Below are positions 31,973 to 40,465 of a DNA stretch of 64,000 nucleotides, piece after piece. The position numbers were made by a program, and so were the translations under genes. The notes under the pieces were generated by a model. The model made no database searches. It was not told the origin of the DNA and was given only the letters and a program-made list of their open reading frames with translations. How positions within the stretch are numbered: position 1 is the stretch's first letter; every line of letters begins with the position of its first letter. Source of the stretch: Acidimicrobiales bacterium (GTDB lineage Bacteria; Actinomycetota; Acidimicrobiia; Acidimicrobiales; Iamiaceae); assembly GCA_030447445.1 (NCBI GenBank), contig JAUJOW010000001.1, positions 62,001 to 126,000 of the forward strand. Direction: 5' to 3'.

Positions 31973-32890
31973 ATGGACCTCCGGCAGCTCGCCGCCCTCA
32001 CCGCCGTAGCCGACCACCGGAGCTTCTCGGCCGCCGCCCGGGCCCTGCACACCGTGCAGTCGAACGTCTCGGCCCACGTGGCCCGCCTCGAGAAGGAGCT
32101 GGCCGTGGTCCTCATCGACCGCGACACGGGGGGGCTCACCCCCACCGGCGAGCTAGTCGTCGCCCGGGCTCGGCGGATCCAGGCCGAGCTGGATGCGCTC
32201 GTCTTCGACGTGGCCTCGGCCAGCGACGGGCTGTCGGGCTCGGTGCGACTCGGCGTGATCGGCACCACCGGCCGCTGGCTCGTCCCCCTCCTCCTCCGCG
32301 CCGTGGCCGAGGCCCATCCCAGGGTCCACGTGGTGGTGGTCGACGCCACCACCACCTCGCTCCTGCCTCAGCTCGTCGAGGGACGGCTCGACGTGGCCGT
32401 GGTCGCCCTGCCCCTCGCCAACCCCGACGTCGAGGCCGAGGCCCTCTTCGAGGAGGACCGCATGCTGGTCGCCCCCAACGGGCACCCCCTCGCCGTGGAC
32501 GGTGCGGTCAGCCTGGCCGAGCTGGCCGCCCACCCGTTGCTGCTCGAGCCCCGGGGCACCGCCTTCCGAGACGCACTCGACGCCGACGCCGCTCGAGCCG
32601 GGGTCACCCTCTCCCCTCAGGCCGAGGTCGACGGGATGCGCCTCCTGGCCACCCTCGCCTTCGAAGGCTTCGGCCCGGCCGTGCTACCGGCCAGCGCGGC
32701 ACCGCCCACCATCACCAGCCGGGCGTGGCGAGCCGTCACTGTCGAGGGTCTCACCCCTCGCACCGTGGGGCTGGCCACGCGCCGGCGCAGCCTGCTGTCG
32801 GCGCCGGGCCGAGCGGTGGTCGACGTGTTGCGTCACGTGGTGGTGACGACCGCCCCTGACCACCCCGGGTTGCGTCCCGTCGAGCGGTGA
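31973..32890 (+). CDS. LysR family transcriptional regulator
   Basis: A 305-residue LysR regulator with an N-terminal winged helix (MDLRQLAALTAVADHRSFSA, AARALHTVQSNVSAHVARLE). The periplasmic-binding-type effector domain (SVRLGVIGTTGRWLVPLLLR onward) has normal length. The target may be itself, the divergent HAD-PlsC gene, or citrate synthase just downstream. The start has GGAG 3-4 bp upstream, tight but usable. Confidence 0.9.
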   Translation: MDLRQLAALTAVADHRSFSAAARALHTVQSNVSAHVARLEKELAVVLIDRDTGGLTPTGELVVARARRIQAELDALVFDVASASDGLSGSVRLGVIGTTGRWLVPLLLRAVAEAHPRVHVVVVDATTTSLLPQLVEGRLDVAVVALPLANPDVEAEALFEEDRMLVAPNGHPLAVDGAVSLAELAAHPLLLEPRGTAFRDALDADAARAGVTLSPQAEVDGMRLLATLAFEGFGPAVLPASAAPPTITSRAWRAVTVEGLTPRTVGLATRRRSLLSAPGRAVVDVLRHVVVTTAPDHPGLRPVER

Positions 32891-32955
32891 CGGCAGCCGG
32901 TCCGGCCGGTACGATCCGGTCGACGGCGACAACCGAGACCGGGAGCGAAGCCAGC

Positions 32956-34220
<1,265 letters not shown>

Positions 34221-34224
<4 letters not shown>

Positions 34225-35465
34225 GCGACACCCGTCCGGACCCCACCCGGCCGGACCCGGCGTGGGGTCGACCGGCGCCACCCCAGTGGGGACCACCGCC
34301 GCAGTGGGCGCCACCCCGATGGGGACCGCCTCCGCAATCGGCACCACCGCCGCAGTGGGCGCCACCGCAATGGGGACCCCCACCGCAATGGGGACCGCCG
34401 CCCGTCCATGCCGGGCCGGCCCCATGGGGGCCGCCCGGTGGCCAGTGGGGGCCTCCACCGTGGGCCCGGCCCCGCACACCGATGGCCACGGCAGGGCGCC
34501 GGCTCGGCGGACGGGCCGTCGACGCCGTGCTGGCCGTGCTCCTCGTGGTGATCGTCTTCCTGGTGGTGAACGGCGATCGGTTGATGGGCCAGCTGTTCCT
34601 GGCCGTTCTCGCCGTCGGCGCCTACGAGGCCATCTTCGTGACCGCGCTCGGGGCCACGCCGGGCAAGCTCATCGCCGGGACCCGGGTGGTCGAGCTGGGC
34701 CACGAGGGGGTGGAGCCGGTCACTGCGCTCAAACGGGGCACGCTCATCGCCCTCGGCACGCTCGTGACCCTCCTCGTCCCGGTGGCCGTGGCCGCCCCCT
34801 TCGCCGGCGTCGAGGGACTGCTCCTCACCATCGTCGTCGTACCGGTGGCCGTCGGGTTCTGGGTGTCGGTGTTCGCCTCTCCCCTGCGCCGAGGGGTGCC
34901 CGACCGCGTCGCCGGCACCTTCGTCGTGGACCGGGACGCGCCGGCCCGCATCACCGAGGCCGACCTCGCCGGCTACACCGAGATCCACCGCCCCCCCGCC
35001 ATGACCCGGTGGGGCCCGGCGGCCACGCTGGACCAGCGGCGCCGTGCCCGCGCCGGGCGCCTCGACGATGCTCCCGTGCTCGTCATCGCCCTCGTGGCCA
35101 TCCTCGTCTCGCTGGCCGTCGAGGGGGTGCCCGGGTGGGTGTACGTCGTGGTCGGCTTGGGCTGGCTGGGCGCGTTCGTGACCGATGAGACGTGGCGGAT
35201 CGCCCGGCGGGGGGCGACCGCCGGGCACCGTCGCCACGGCCTCGTCGTCGTCGACACCGAGACCGGCGAGCCGCCGGGAGCGTGGCGGGCCTTGCTGCGG
35301 GCCGTGCTCCTCGCGTTGTTCCTCTACCTGCCACCGCTGACGCTCGTCCTCGCCGTGTGGGTCCGGCTCAGCAGCACCGGCCGCGGGCCCCACGATCTCG
35401 CGGCGCGAACCGTCGTGATCGCCCATCCCGCCCTCCGGCGGACCCGGGCACCGGTGGCGGCCTGA
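34221..35465 (+). CDS. RDD family membrane protein with PQW-rich tail, probable CTG start
   Basis: About 414 residues. The N-terminal ~85 residues are a repetitive Pro/Gln/Trp segment (PPQWGPPPQWAPP) typical of cytoplasmic tails of actinobacterial RDD proteins. RDD helices follow (GRRLGGRAVDAVLAVLLVVI, YEAIFVTALGATPGKLIAGT, the Arg-Asp-type start and GKLIAGTRVV loop). Two further hydrophobic helices lie at about residues 285-325, with a second RDD-like end (GLVVVDTETGEPPGAWRALL). The in-frame choices are ATG at 34482, which loses the tail, or CTG at 34221, overlapping the gltA stop as CTGA with GGGGAT upstream. The reading LSDTRPDPT favours CTG. Function unknown. Confidence 0.7.
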
Positions 35466-35468
35466 CCC

Positions 35469-36278
35469 GTGGCGCTCCCGCTGCGCGACGACGCCCCCAC
35501 CCGCCGGGTGCCGTGGGTGACGCTGGCGCTGATCGCCGTCAACGTGGTCGTCTTCCTCTTCGTGCAGCCCCCGGCGTTCCAGGGCGGCGGCCTCGAGGAG
35601 AGTCCACCCAGCACGGTGGACGCCGAGCGGTTCACGGCCAAGTGGGCGGTCATCCCGTGCGAGATCCAGCACCAGGAGCCCCGGAGCGAGGGCATCGAGT
35701 GCGCCGATGACCCCGACAGCCCCCCTCCTCCCCTCGTCGACGGCAAGGTGGTGCTGCTGTCGCTCTTCACGGCCATGTTCCTGCACGGCAGCATCGACCA
35801 CCTGGCCGGCAACATGCTGTTCCTCTGGGTGTTCGGCAACAACGTGGAGGACCGCATCGGCCCGGTCGCCTACCTGCTGCTGTACCTCGTGACCGGGGTG
35901 GTCGCCACCCTCGGGCACGCCGCCTTCCACTGGGACGACGCCACCCCGGTGCTGGGCGCCTCGGGTGCCATCGCCGGCGTCATGGGCGCCTACCTGGTGT
36001 TCCGCCCTCGTAACCGGGTGCTCACCCTGGTCATCTACACCGTCGTGTACCTGCCGGCCTGGGCGCTGCTGGGCCTGTTCTTCGTCACCCAGTTCCTGAC
36101 CCAGGACGAAGGGGTGGCCTGGATCGCCCACGCCGCCGGCATGATCGCCGGCTTCTTGATCGCGCTCCCCCTCAGGCGACTGTTCGCCGATCCCGACCGT
36201 CCCGCCCCACGGGCTCCCCGCCCCGCCGACGTCACCGATCGTTGGGCGTTGCCCACCGGTCCACCCCCGGCCGGGTGA
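35469..36278 (+). CDS. Rhomboid family intramembrane serine protease
   Basis: A 269-residue six-helix rhomboid. The catalytic Ser is in VLGASGAIAGVMGAYLV (~165) and the His in EGVAWIAHAAGMIAGF (~216). Oxyanion and loop residues lie in FLHGSIDHLAGNMLFLWVFG (~105-122). A soluble insert of about 60 residues with two Cys (IPCEIQ, ECADDP) follows helix 1. It would cut transmembrane substrates. It begins 3 bp after the RDD stop, so the two membrane proteins are one unit. Confidence 0.93.
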   Translation: MALPLRDDAPTRRVPWVTLALIAVNVVVFLFVQPPAFQGGGLEESPPSTVDAERFTAKWAVIPCEIQHQEPRSEGIECADDPDSPPPPLVDGKVVLLSLFTAMFLHGSIDHLAGNMLFLWVFGNNVEDRIGPVAYLLLYLVTGVVATLGHAAFHWDDATPVLGASGAIAGVMGAYLVFRPRNRVLTLVIYTVVYLPAWALLGLFFVTQFLTQDEGVAWIAHAAGMIAGFLIALPLRRLFADPDRPAPRAPRPADVTDRWALPTGPPPAG

Positions 36279-36306
36279 GCGACGGCGGTGGGTGCCCGGC
36301 TCGGCA

Positions 36307-37686
36307 TCAGCCGCGATCGGGGAGGTCGTACTCAGCGGCGTAGTAGGGGTACGACGGGTCGTAGGTCGTGAGGGGCGACGGATCAGCGACCCTCCCGACC
36401 GGGCGGACATCGCTGCCGGTGATGCCGAGCCGGGCATCCCCCAGCGACCGGCGAGCGCCATCAGCGACGGCCTCCAGACGAGCGACCACATCGGGGTGGC
36501 GGTGGACGACGTCGGCCGACTCACCGCGGTCGGCGTGGAGATCGTAGAGGTGGCGGCACTCGGTGCCGCCTTTGGCGACGTGCAGCTTCCAGCGGCCCAC
36601 CCGTACCGCCTCGAGGTCGTTCATGCGGTAGTAGAAGATGGCCTCGTGCGGCGACGGGGCGTCGTCGTCGAACAGCAGGGGACCGATGTCCCGGCCGTCG
36701 ATGGTTCGGTCGCCGGGGAGCTCCGCACCGGCCAACGCCGCGAAGGTCGGGAACAGGTCCATCGCCGTGGCCAGCTCGGCGGTCATGCGGCCGCTCCCGA
36801 TGCGCCCCGGCCAGCGAGCGATGCACGGGACCCGCATGCCGCCCTCCCAGGTCGTGCCCTTGGCGCCCCGCAGCGGCGAGTTGCTCCCGCCCGTCCGGCA
36901 CAGCGAACCGTTGTCGCTCGTGAACACGACGAGCGTCGTGTCGTCGAGGCCGAGGGTGGCGAGCTCGTGGAGGAGGACCTCGGTGGTCCAGTCGATCGCC
37001 TCGACGGCGGCGCCGTAGGTCCCGTTGCTCGCCCCTCGCAGGAACCGCTCCTGGACGTAGATCGGGAGATGGACGTACAGGTGGGCGAGGTAGAGGAAGA
37101 ACGGCCGGTGGCGCTCGCCTCGGATGAACCGCACGGCCTCGGCGACGTAGCGGGCCGTCAGCGAGGCTTGGTCGGGCTGCTGCTCGAGGACCTCGTCGTC
37201 GAGCAGCAGGGGCAGCGGGGGGTAACCAGGCTGCTCACCGTCGGGGGCAGTGGGCGTACCCGACTGCCGGCCGAGGTCGTTGCTGTACGGCAGGCCGAAG
37301 TAGTGGTCGAACCCGTGGTTGGTCGGCAGGAACGCCGGCTGGTCGCCGCAGTGCCACTTGCCGACCATCAGGGTCCGGTAGCCAGCGTCCGACAGGAGCC
37401 GGCCCATGGTGATCTCCGAGGGCGGCAGGCCCATGCCCTGCCCCGGGAAGAGCACCGGGAGCCCGTCGAAGTCGCCGAACCCGATCCTGGGCGGATAGCA
37501 GCCGGTGAGCAGCGCACCTCGTGAAGGCGAGCAGACGGGCGAACCCATGTAGAAGTCGTCGAAGCGGAGGCCCTCGGCCGCCATCCGGTCGAGCGCCGGC
37601 GTGGCGTTCAGCTTCGAGCCGTAGCAGCCCAGGTCGCCGTAGCCGAGGTCGTCGCAGTTGATGAGCACGACGTTGGGTTGGTCCAC
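36307..37686 (-). CDS. Sulfatase (formylglycine type)
   Basis: A 459-residue arylsulfatase-A-like hydrolase. The metal site begins PNVVLINCDDLGYGDLGCYG (Asp-Asp). The formylglycine motif is CSPSR (VCSPSRGALLTG, Cys ~51), with GKWHCGDQPAFLPTNHGFDH, VFTSDNGSLCRTGG and the C-terminal RVGRWKLHVAKGG. The Cys must be converted by a formylglycine-generating enzyme, which is not in the window. No signal peptide is visible, so it may act in the cytosol. GTG at 37686 is preferred over ATG at 37704 because TATGTT lies 8 bp before it. Substrate unknown. Confidence 0.9.
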   Translation of the reverse strand: MDQPNVVLINCDDLGYGDLGCYGSKLNATPALDRMAAEGLRFDDFYMGSPVCSPSRGALLTGCYPPRIGFGDFDGLPVLFPGQGMGLPPSEITMGRLLSDAGYRTLMVGKWHCGDQPAFLPTNHGFDHYFGLPYSNDLGRQSGTPTAPDGEQPGYPPLPLLLDDEVLEQQPDQASLTARYVAEAVRFIRGERHRPFFLYLAHLYVHLPIYVQERFLRGASNGTYGAAVEAIDWTTEVLLHELATLGLDDTTLVVFTSDNGSLCRTGGSNSPLRGAKGTTWEGGMRVPCIARWPGRIGSGRMTAELATAMDLFPTFAALAGAELPGDRTIDGRDIGPLLFDDDAPSPHEAIFYYRMNDLEAVRVGRWKLHVAKGGTECRHLYDLHADRGESADVVHRHPDVVARLEAVADGARRSLGDARLGITGSDVRPVGRVADPSPLTTYDPSYPYYAAEYDLPDRG

Positions 37687-37694
37687 CGGCGGCG

Positions 37695-37700
37695 AACATA
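37695..37700 (-). promoter_or_regulatory. -10 box (TATGTT) of the sulfatase gene
   Basis: TATGTT on the minus strand is 8 bp before GTG 37686. It overlaps the alternative ATG at 37704, which argues against that start. Confidence 0.5.
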
Positions 37701-37746
37701 CCAACGCTCCCGGCGCCGCCGGTCCCCGCTGGTGGCCGGGCCGCGG

Positions 37747-38739
37747 TCAGGGTTCGGCCACGTCGATGAGGATCTTGCCGACGTTGGCGTTGGTCTCCAT
37801 GTAACGGTGGGCGTCGGCGATGGCGTCGAGCGGGTACCGGCGGTCGATCACCGGGCGCAGCCGACCGTCGTCGAACAGCGGCAGCACCTCGCGGCCGAAG
37901 CGGCCGGTGATGGCGATCTTCTCCTCGAGGGGGCGAGCCCGCAGCACGGTGCCCACCACGGTGGCCCGCTTGGGGAGCAGGGCGGCGAGGTCGAAGGTGG
38001 CGCGGCCGCCGCCCATCACCCCCACCTGCACGATCGTCCCGCCGGTACGGAGGGCCTGCACGTTGCCAGCCAGGTAGTCCCCGCCCACGACGTCGAGCAC
38101 CACGTCGACGCCGTGGCCCTCGGTGGCGACACGGGCGGCGGCCACGAAGTCCTCCCCCGCCGTGTAGTCCACGACGAGGTCGGCGCCGAGGTCCCGGCAC
38201 GCCGCCACCTTGGCCGTGCTGGTGGTCACCAGCACCCGGGCGCCGATGGCCCGAGCGATCTGGATGGCGGCGGTGCCCACGCCGGAGGCGCCGGCGTGGA
38301 CGAGGGCCCAGCGGCCCGAGGTGAGCCGGCCCTGGGCGACGAGGGCGTCGAAGGCAGTGATCCACACCTCGGGGATGGCGGCGGCGTCGGCTACAGCCAC
38401 CGTGCGGGGGATCGGCAGGAGCTGCCGCTCGTGCACGGCGATGCGCTCGGCGTAGGCCCCGCCGCCCACGATGCCCATCACCTCGTCGCCGGTCGACCAG
38501 GCCGTGGCCCGCCTCCCCCGGGCCACTACCCGGCCGGCCAGCTCCATGCCGGGGATCTCGTGGTCCCGCGGCGGCCCGGGCTCCGGGTAGGCGCCCCGCC
38601 GCTGCAACAGGTCGGCCCGGTTGAGGGCGGTGGCCACGACGTCGACCACCACCTCCTCGGGTCCGGGCTCGGGATCGGGGACGTCCCGCAGGGTGAGCAC
38701 CTCGGGTCCACCGTGGTCCTCGAGGACGATGGCGCGCAT
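37747..38739 (-). CDS. NADPH:quinone oxidoreductase-like dehydrogenase
   Basis: A 330-residue medium-chain reductase without zinc ligands. Signatures are EVVVDVVATALNRADLLQRR, PGMELAGRVVARG, VHAGASGVGTAAIQIARAIG (NADPH site, ~150) and VLDVVGGDYLAGNVQALRTG. It would reduce quinones or related electrophiles with NADPH. TAGGTT lies 6 bp before the ATG at the edge of repeat copy 3. The GNAT gene is upstream on the same strand, with the repeat filling the space between them. Confidence 0.9.
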   Translation of the reverse strand: MRAIVLEDHGGPEVLTLRDVPDPEPGPEEVVVDVVATALNRADLLQRRGAYPEPGPPRDHEIPGMELAGRVVARGRRATAWSTGDEVMGIVGGGAYAERIAVHERQLLPIPRTVAVADAAAIPEVWITAFDALVAQGRLTSGRWALVHAGASGVGTAAIQIARAIGARVLVTTSTAKVAACRDLGADLVVDYTAGEDFVAAARVATEGHGVDVVLDVVGGDYLAGNVQALRTGGTIVQVGVMGGGRATFDLAALLPKRATVVGTVLRARPLEEKIAITGRFGREVLPLFDDGRLRPVIDRRYPLDAIADAHRYMETNANVGKILIDVAEP

Positions 38740-38745
38740 GGGGGG

Positions 38746-38751
38746 AACCTA
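38746..38751 (-). promoter_or_regulatory. -10 box (TAGGTT) at the repeat edge
   Basis: TAGGTT on the minus strand is 6 bp before the quinone oxidoreductase ATG and directly abuts repeat copy 3, mirroring the ohr arrangement. Confidence 0.5.
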
Positions 38752-38859
38752 GAGGCCGAGCCGATAGGCGAGGCCTCCATCGAGCACGGCGCGTGTTGCG
38801 GCGAAGCCGCCACTGCTTTCGGGAGACGTGACGTGACCTGTCCGCGCAACCTCTTACAG
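38752..38859 (+). repeat. Dispersed 108-bp repeat, copy 3
   Basis: Same element as 1401-1506 and 25083-25188, with one extra base in GCCGCCACTG and a G-T-compatible change (CCTGTC for CCTATC) in the distal pairing segment. It fills the gap between the GNAT stop (TAA at 38856-38854, inside the repeat end) and the quinone oxidoreductase start on the minus strand. Confidence 0.85.
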
Positions 38860-39363
38860 GTCCAGCCGGTAGCCGAGGAGGGTGAGGTCCGGGGTCACCG
38901 GCCAGTCGAGCTCCGGTGACCGTTCGAAGCCGAGCGAGCCGTAGAGGCCGTGGGCCCGCCGCATGGCGGGGGTGGAGTGGAGTACGACGGCGCGTCGGCC
39001 GGCGGCGGCGGCCCGCTCGAGGCAGGCCACCGAGAGCGCCCGTCCCACACCCCGGCCTTCCTGGCGGGGGTCGACGGCGAGCATGCGGATGCTGGCGGCG
39101 TCGGCCACGTCGTGCTCCGCCAGGGGCGAGTCGGGGCCGGGGACGAAGGTGACCCCGCCGAGCAGGCCGCCCGCCTCGTCCACCGCCACCAAGACCTCGG
39201 CCAGCGCCGCCCGGTGGGCCACGTCGCGCAGCTCGGCCTCGTAGCCGTCATCCAGCGCCGCTGGCTCGACGGCCCGGTAGGCCTCGACGGTGAGCTGACC
39301 GAGCGCATCGTGCTCGGCCGCCGTCACCGCCCGCACGACGAACGAGGGCGGCTGCTCACCCAC
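38854..39363 (-). CDS. GNAT family N-acetyltransferase
   Basis: A 169-residue GNAT. Core features are LLGGVTFVPGPDSPLA, then SIRMLAVDPRQEGRGVGRAL (acetyl-CoA loop, ~95-110), SVACLERAAAAGRRAVVLHS and AHGLYGSLGFER. Substrate unknown. It overlaps the esterase stop by 8 bp and is probably co-transcribed with it. Its stop codon is contributed by the end of the dispersed repeat. Confidence 0.87.
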   Translation of the reverse strand: MGEQPPSFVVRAVTAAEHDALGQLTVEAYRAVEPAALDDGYEAELRDVAHRAALAEVLVAVDEAGGLLGGVTFVPGPDSPLAEHDVADAASIRMLAVDPRQEGRGVGRALSVACLERAAAAGRRAVVLHSTPAMRRAHGLYGSLGFERSPELDWPVTPDLTLLGYRLDL

Positions 39364-40411
39364 TTCGGGGAAGCGGCTCTTCCGCCCCGGCGAGGGGGTG
39401 CTCCTCGAAGAAGTCGAGGATCAGCTCGGTGGCGTCGACGGTCTTGGTGTTGACGCCGAGCGACGGCACGTCGATGGCGCTACCGGTCCAGGTGTGGCCG
39501 CCGCCGAGCACGGTGTAGAGCTCCACCTCGGCGCCGCCCTCGCAGCCCGGGTACACCCGGTGCTCGACATCGACGCCGATCGCCTCCAGGCTGGGCTCGG
39601 TGGCGCAGCCATTGAGCGTCGCCCACTCGACCATGTTGTCGAGGGTGTCCTCGTAGGGGACCACCGGGTCGGCGTCACCGTGGAAGGCCAGGATCGGCAG
39701 GGGCGCGTCGCACTGCTCGGGCTTGATCTCGACGGTGACGACGCCGATGGCGGCGATGGTGTCGGGCAGGCTGCAGCCCAGGACGGCCGAGAAGAGGCCG
39801 CCGAGGGAGAGGCCAGCGGCGTAGATCCGGCGGCCGTCGGTGCAGAAGCGCTTCTCGAGGTCGGCCAGCAGGTCGCTGATGAGCACGACGTCGACCGATG
39901 GTGCCGCCTCCGAGCCGCCCACCTGCCAGGCGCCGCCGATGGCGTCCGGGGTGGCCACGATGGCCCCTCGCTTCACCGCCGCCGCCGGCAGGCCGCTGTA
40001 GACGCTCTGTTGGATGGCGTCGGAGCCGAGGCCGTGGAGGTTGAAGATCAACGGGGCCGGCGCGTTCTCGTCATAGCTCGGGGGGACGGCCAGCCGGTAG
40101 GTGCGCTCGGTCCCGCCCGAGGTGATGGCCTGCTCGACGTCGGGTGACCCGTCGGCCGGCGCCGTGACGTCGGGGGGCGTACCGCACCCGGCCGAGGGGG
40201 CCGGGGCGACGCTCGTAGAGCCCCGATCGACGGACCCGGTCGCACCCGGGCCCGGATCGGCGGTGGTGGTCGTGGTGGTGGCGGTCGTGGTGGTGGACGC
40301 GACGCTGGTGGCGGACGGCCGGGCCTGATCGGCCGGAGCGCCGCAGGCGGCGAGCACCGCCGCCACCACCACGGCGCTGAGCAGGCAATGGTGACGAGGG
40401 ATCGAGAACAC
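39356..40411 (-). CDS. Secreted esterase/PHB-depolymerase-like lipoprotein (LpqC type)
   Basis: A 351-residue alpha/beta hydrolase. The signal peptide ends LSAVVVAAVLAACGAP, a lipobox with Cys ~23. A Thr/Ala-rich linker follows, then the esterase core: LIFNLHGLGSDAIQQSVYSG (oxyanion), AAGLSLGGLFSAVLGC (nucleophile Ser, ~205), FHGDADPVVPYEDT (Asp) and LGGGHTWTG (His). It resembles mycobacterial LpqC and feruloyl-esterase-like enzymes. GTG at 40411 follows TACGAT by 6 bp. Confidence 0.88.
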   Translation of the reverse strand: MFSIPRHHCLLSAVVVAAVLAACGAPADQARPSATSVASTTTTATTTTTTADPGPGATGSVDRGSTSVAPAPSAGCGTPPDVTAPADGSPDVEQAITSGGTERTYRLAVPPSYDENAPAPLIFNLHGLGSDAIQQSVYSGLPAAAVKRGAIVATPDAIGGAWQVGGSEAAPSVDVVLISDLLADLEKRFCTDGRRIYAAGLSLGGLFSAVLGCSLPDTIAAIGVVTVEIKPEQCDAPLPILAFHGDADPVVPYEDTLDNMVEWATLNGCATEPSLEAIGVDVEHRVYPGCEGGAEVELYTVLGGGHTWTGSAIDVPSLGVNTKTVDATELILDFFEEHPLAGAEEPLPRSG

Positions 40412-40417
40412 GGCGGC

Positions 40418-40423
40418 ATCGTA
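40418..40423 (-). promoter_or_regulatory. -10 box (TACGAT), leaderless type
   Basis: TACGAT on the minus strand ends 6 bp before the esterase GTG at 40411. Confidence 0.5.
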
Positions 40424-40465
40424 GGGGCAGGACCCCGAGCGGGGATCCGGCCGGCGAACGGCCGG

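Noticed and set aside
34260-34460. Short DNA repeats (CCGCAGTGGGG-like) as a satellite or CRISPR-like array
   Set aside because: They encode the PPQWGPP repeats of the RDD protein tail; spacing is in codon steps and there are no spacers.
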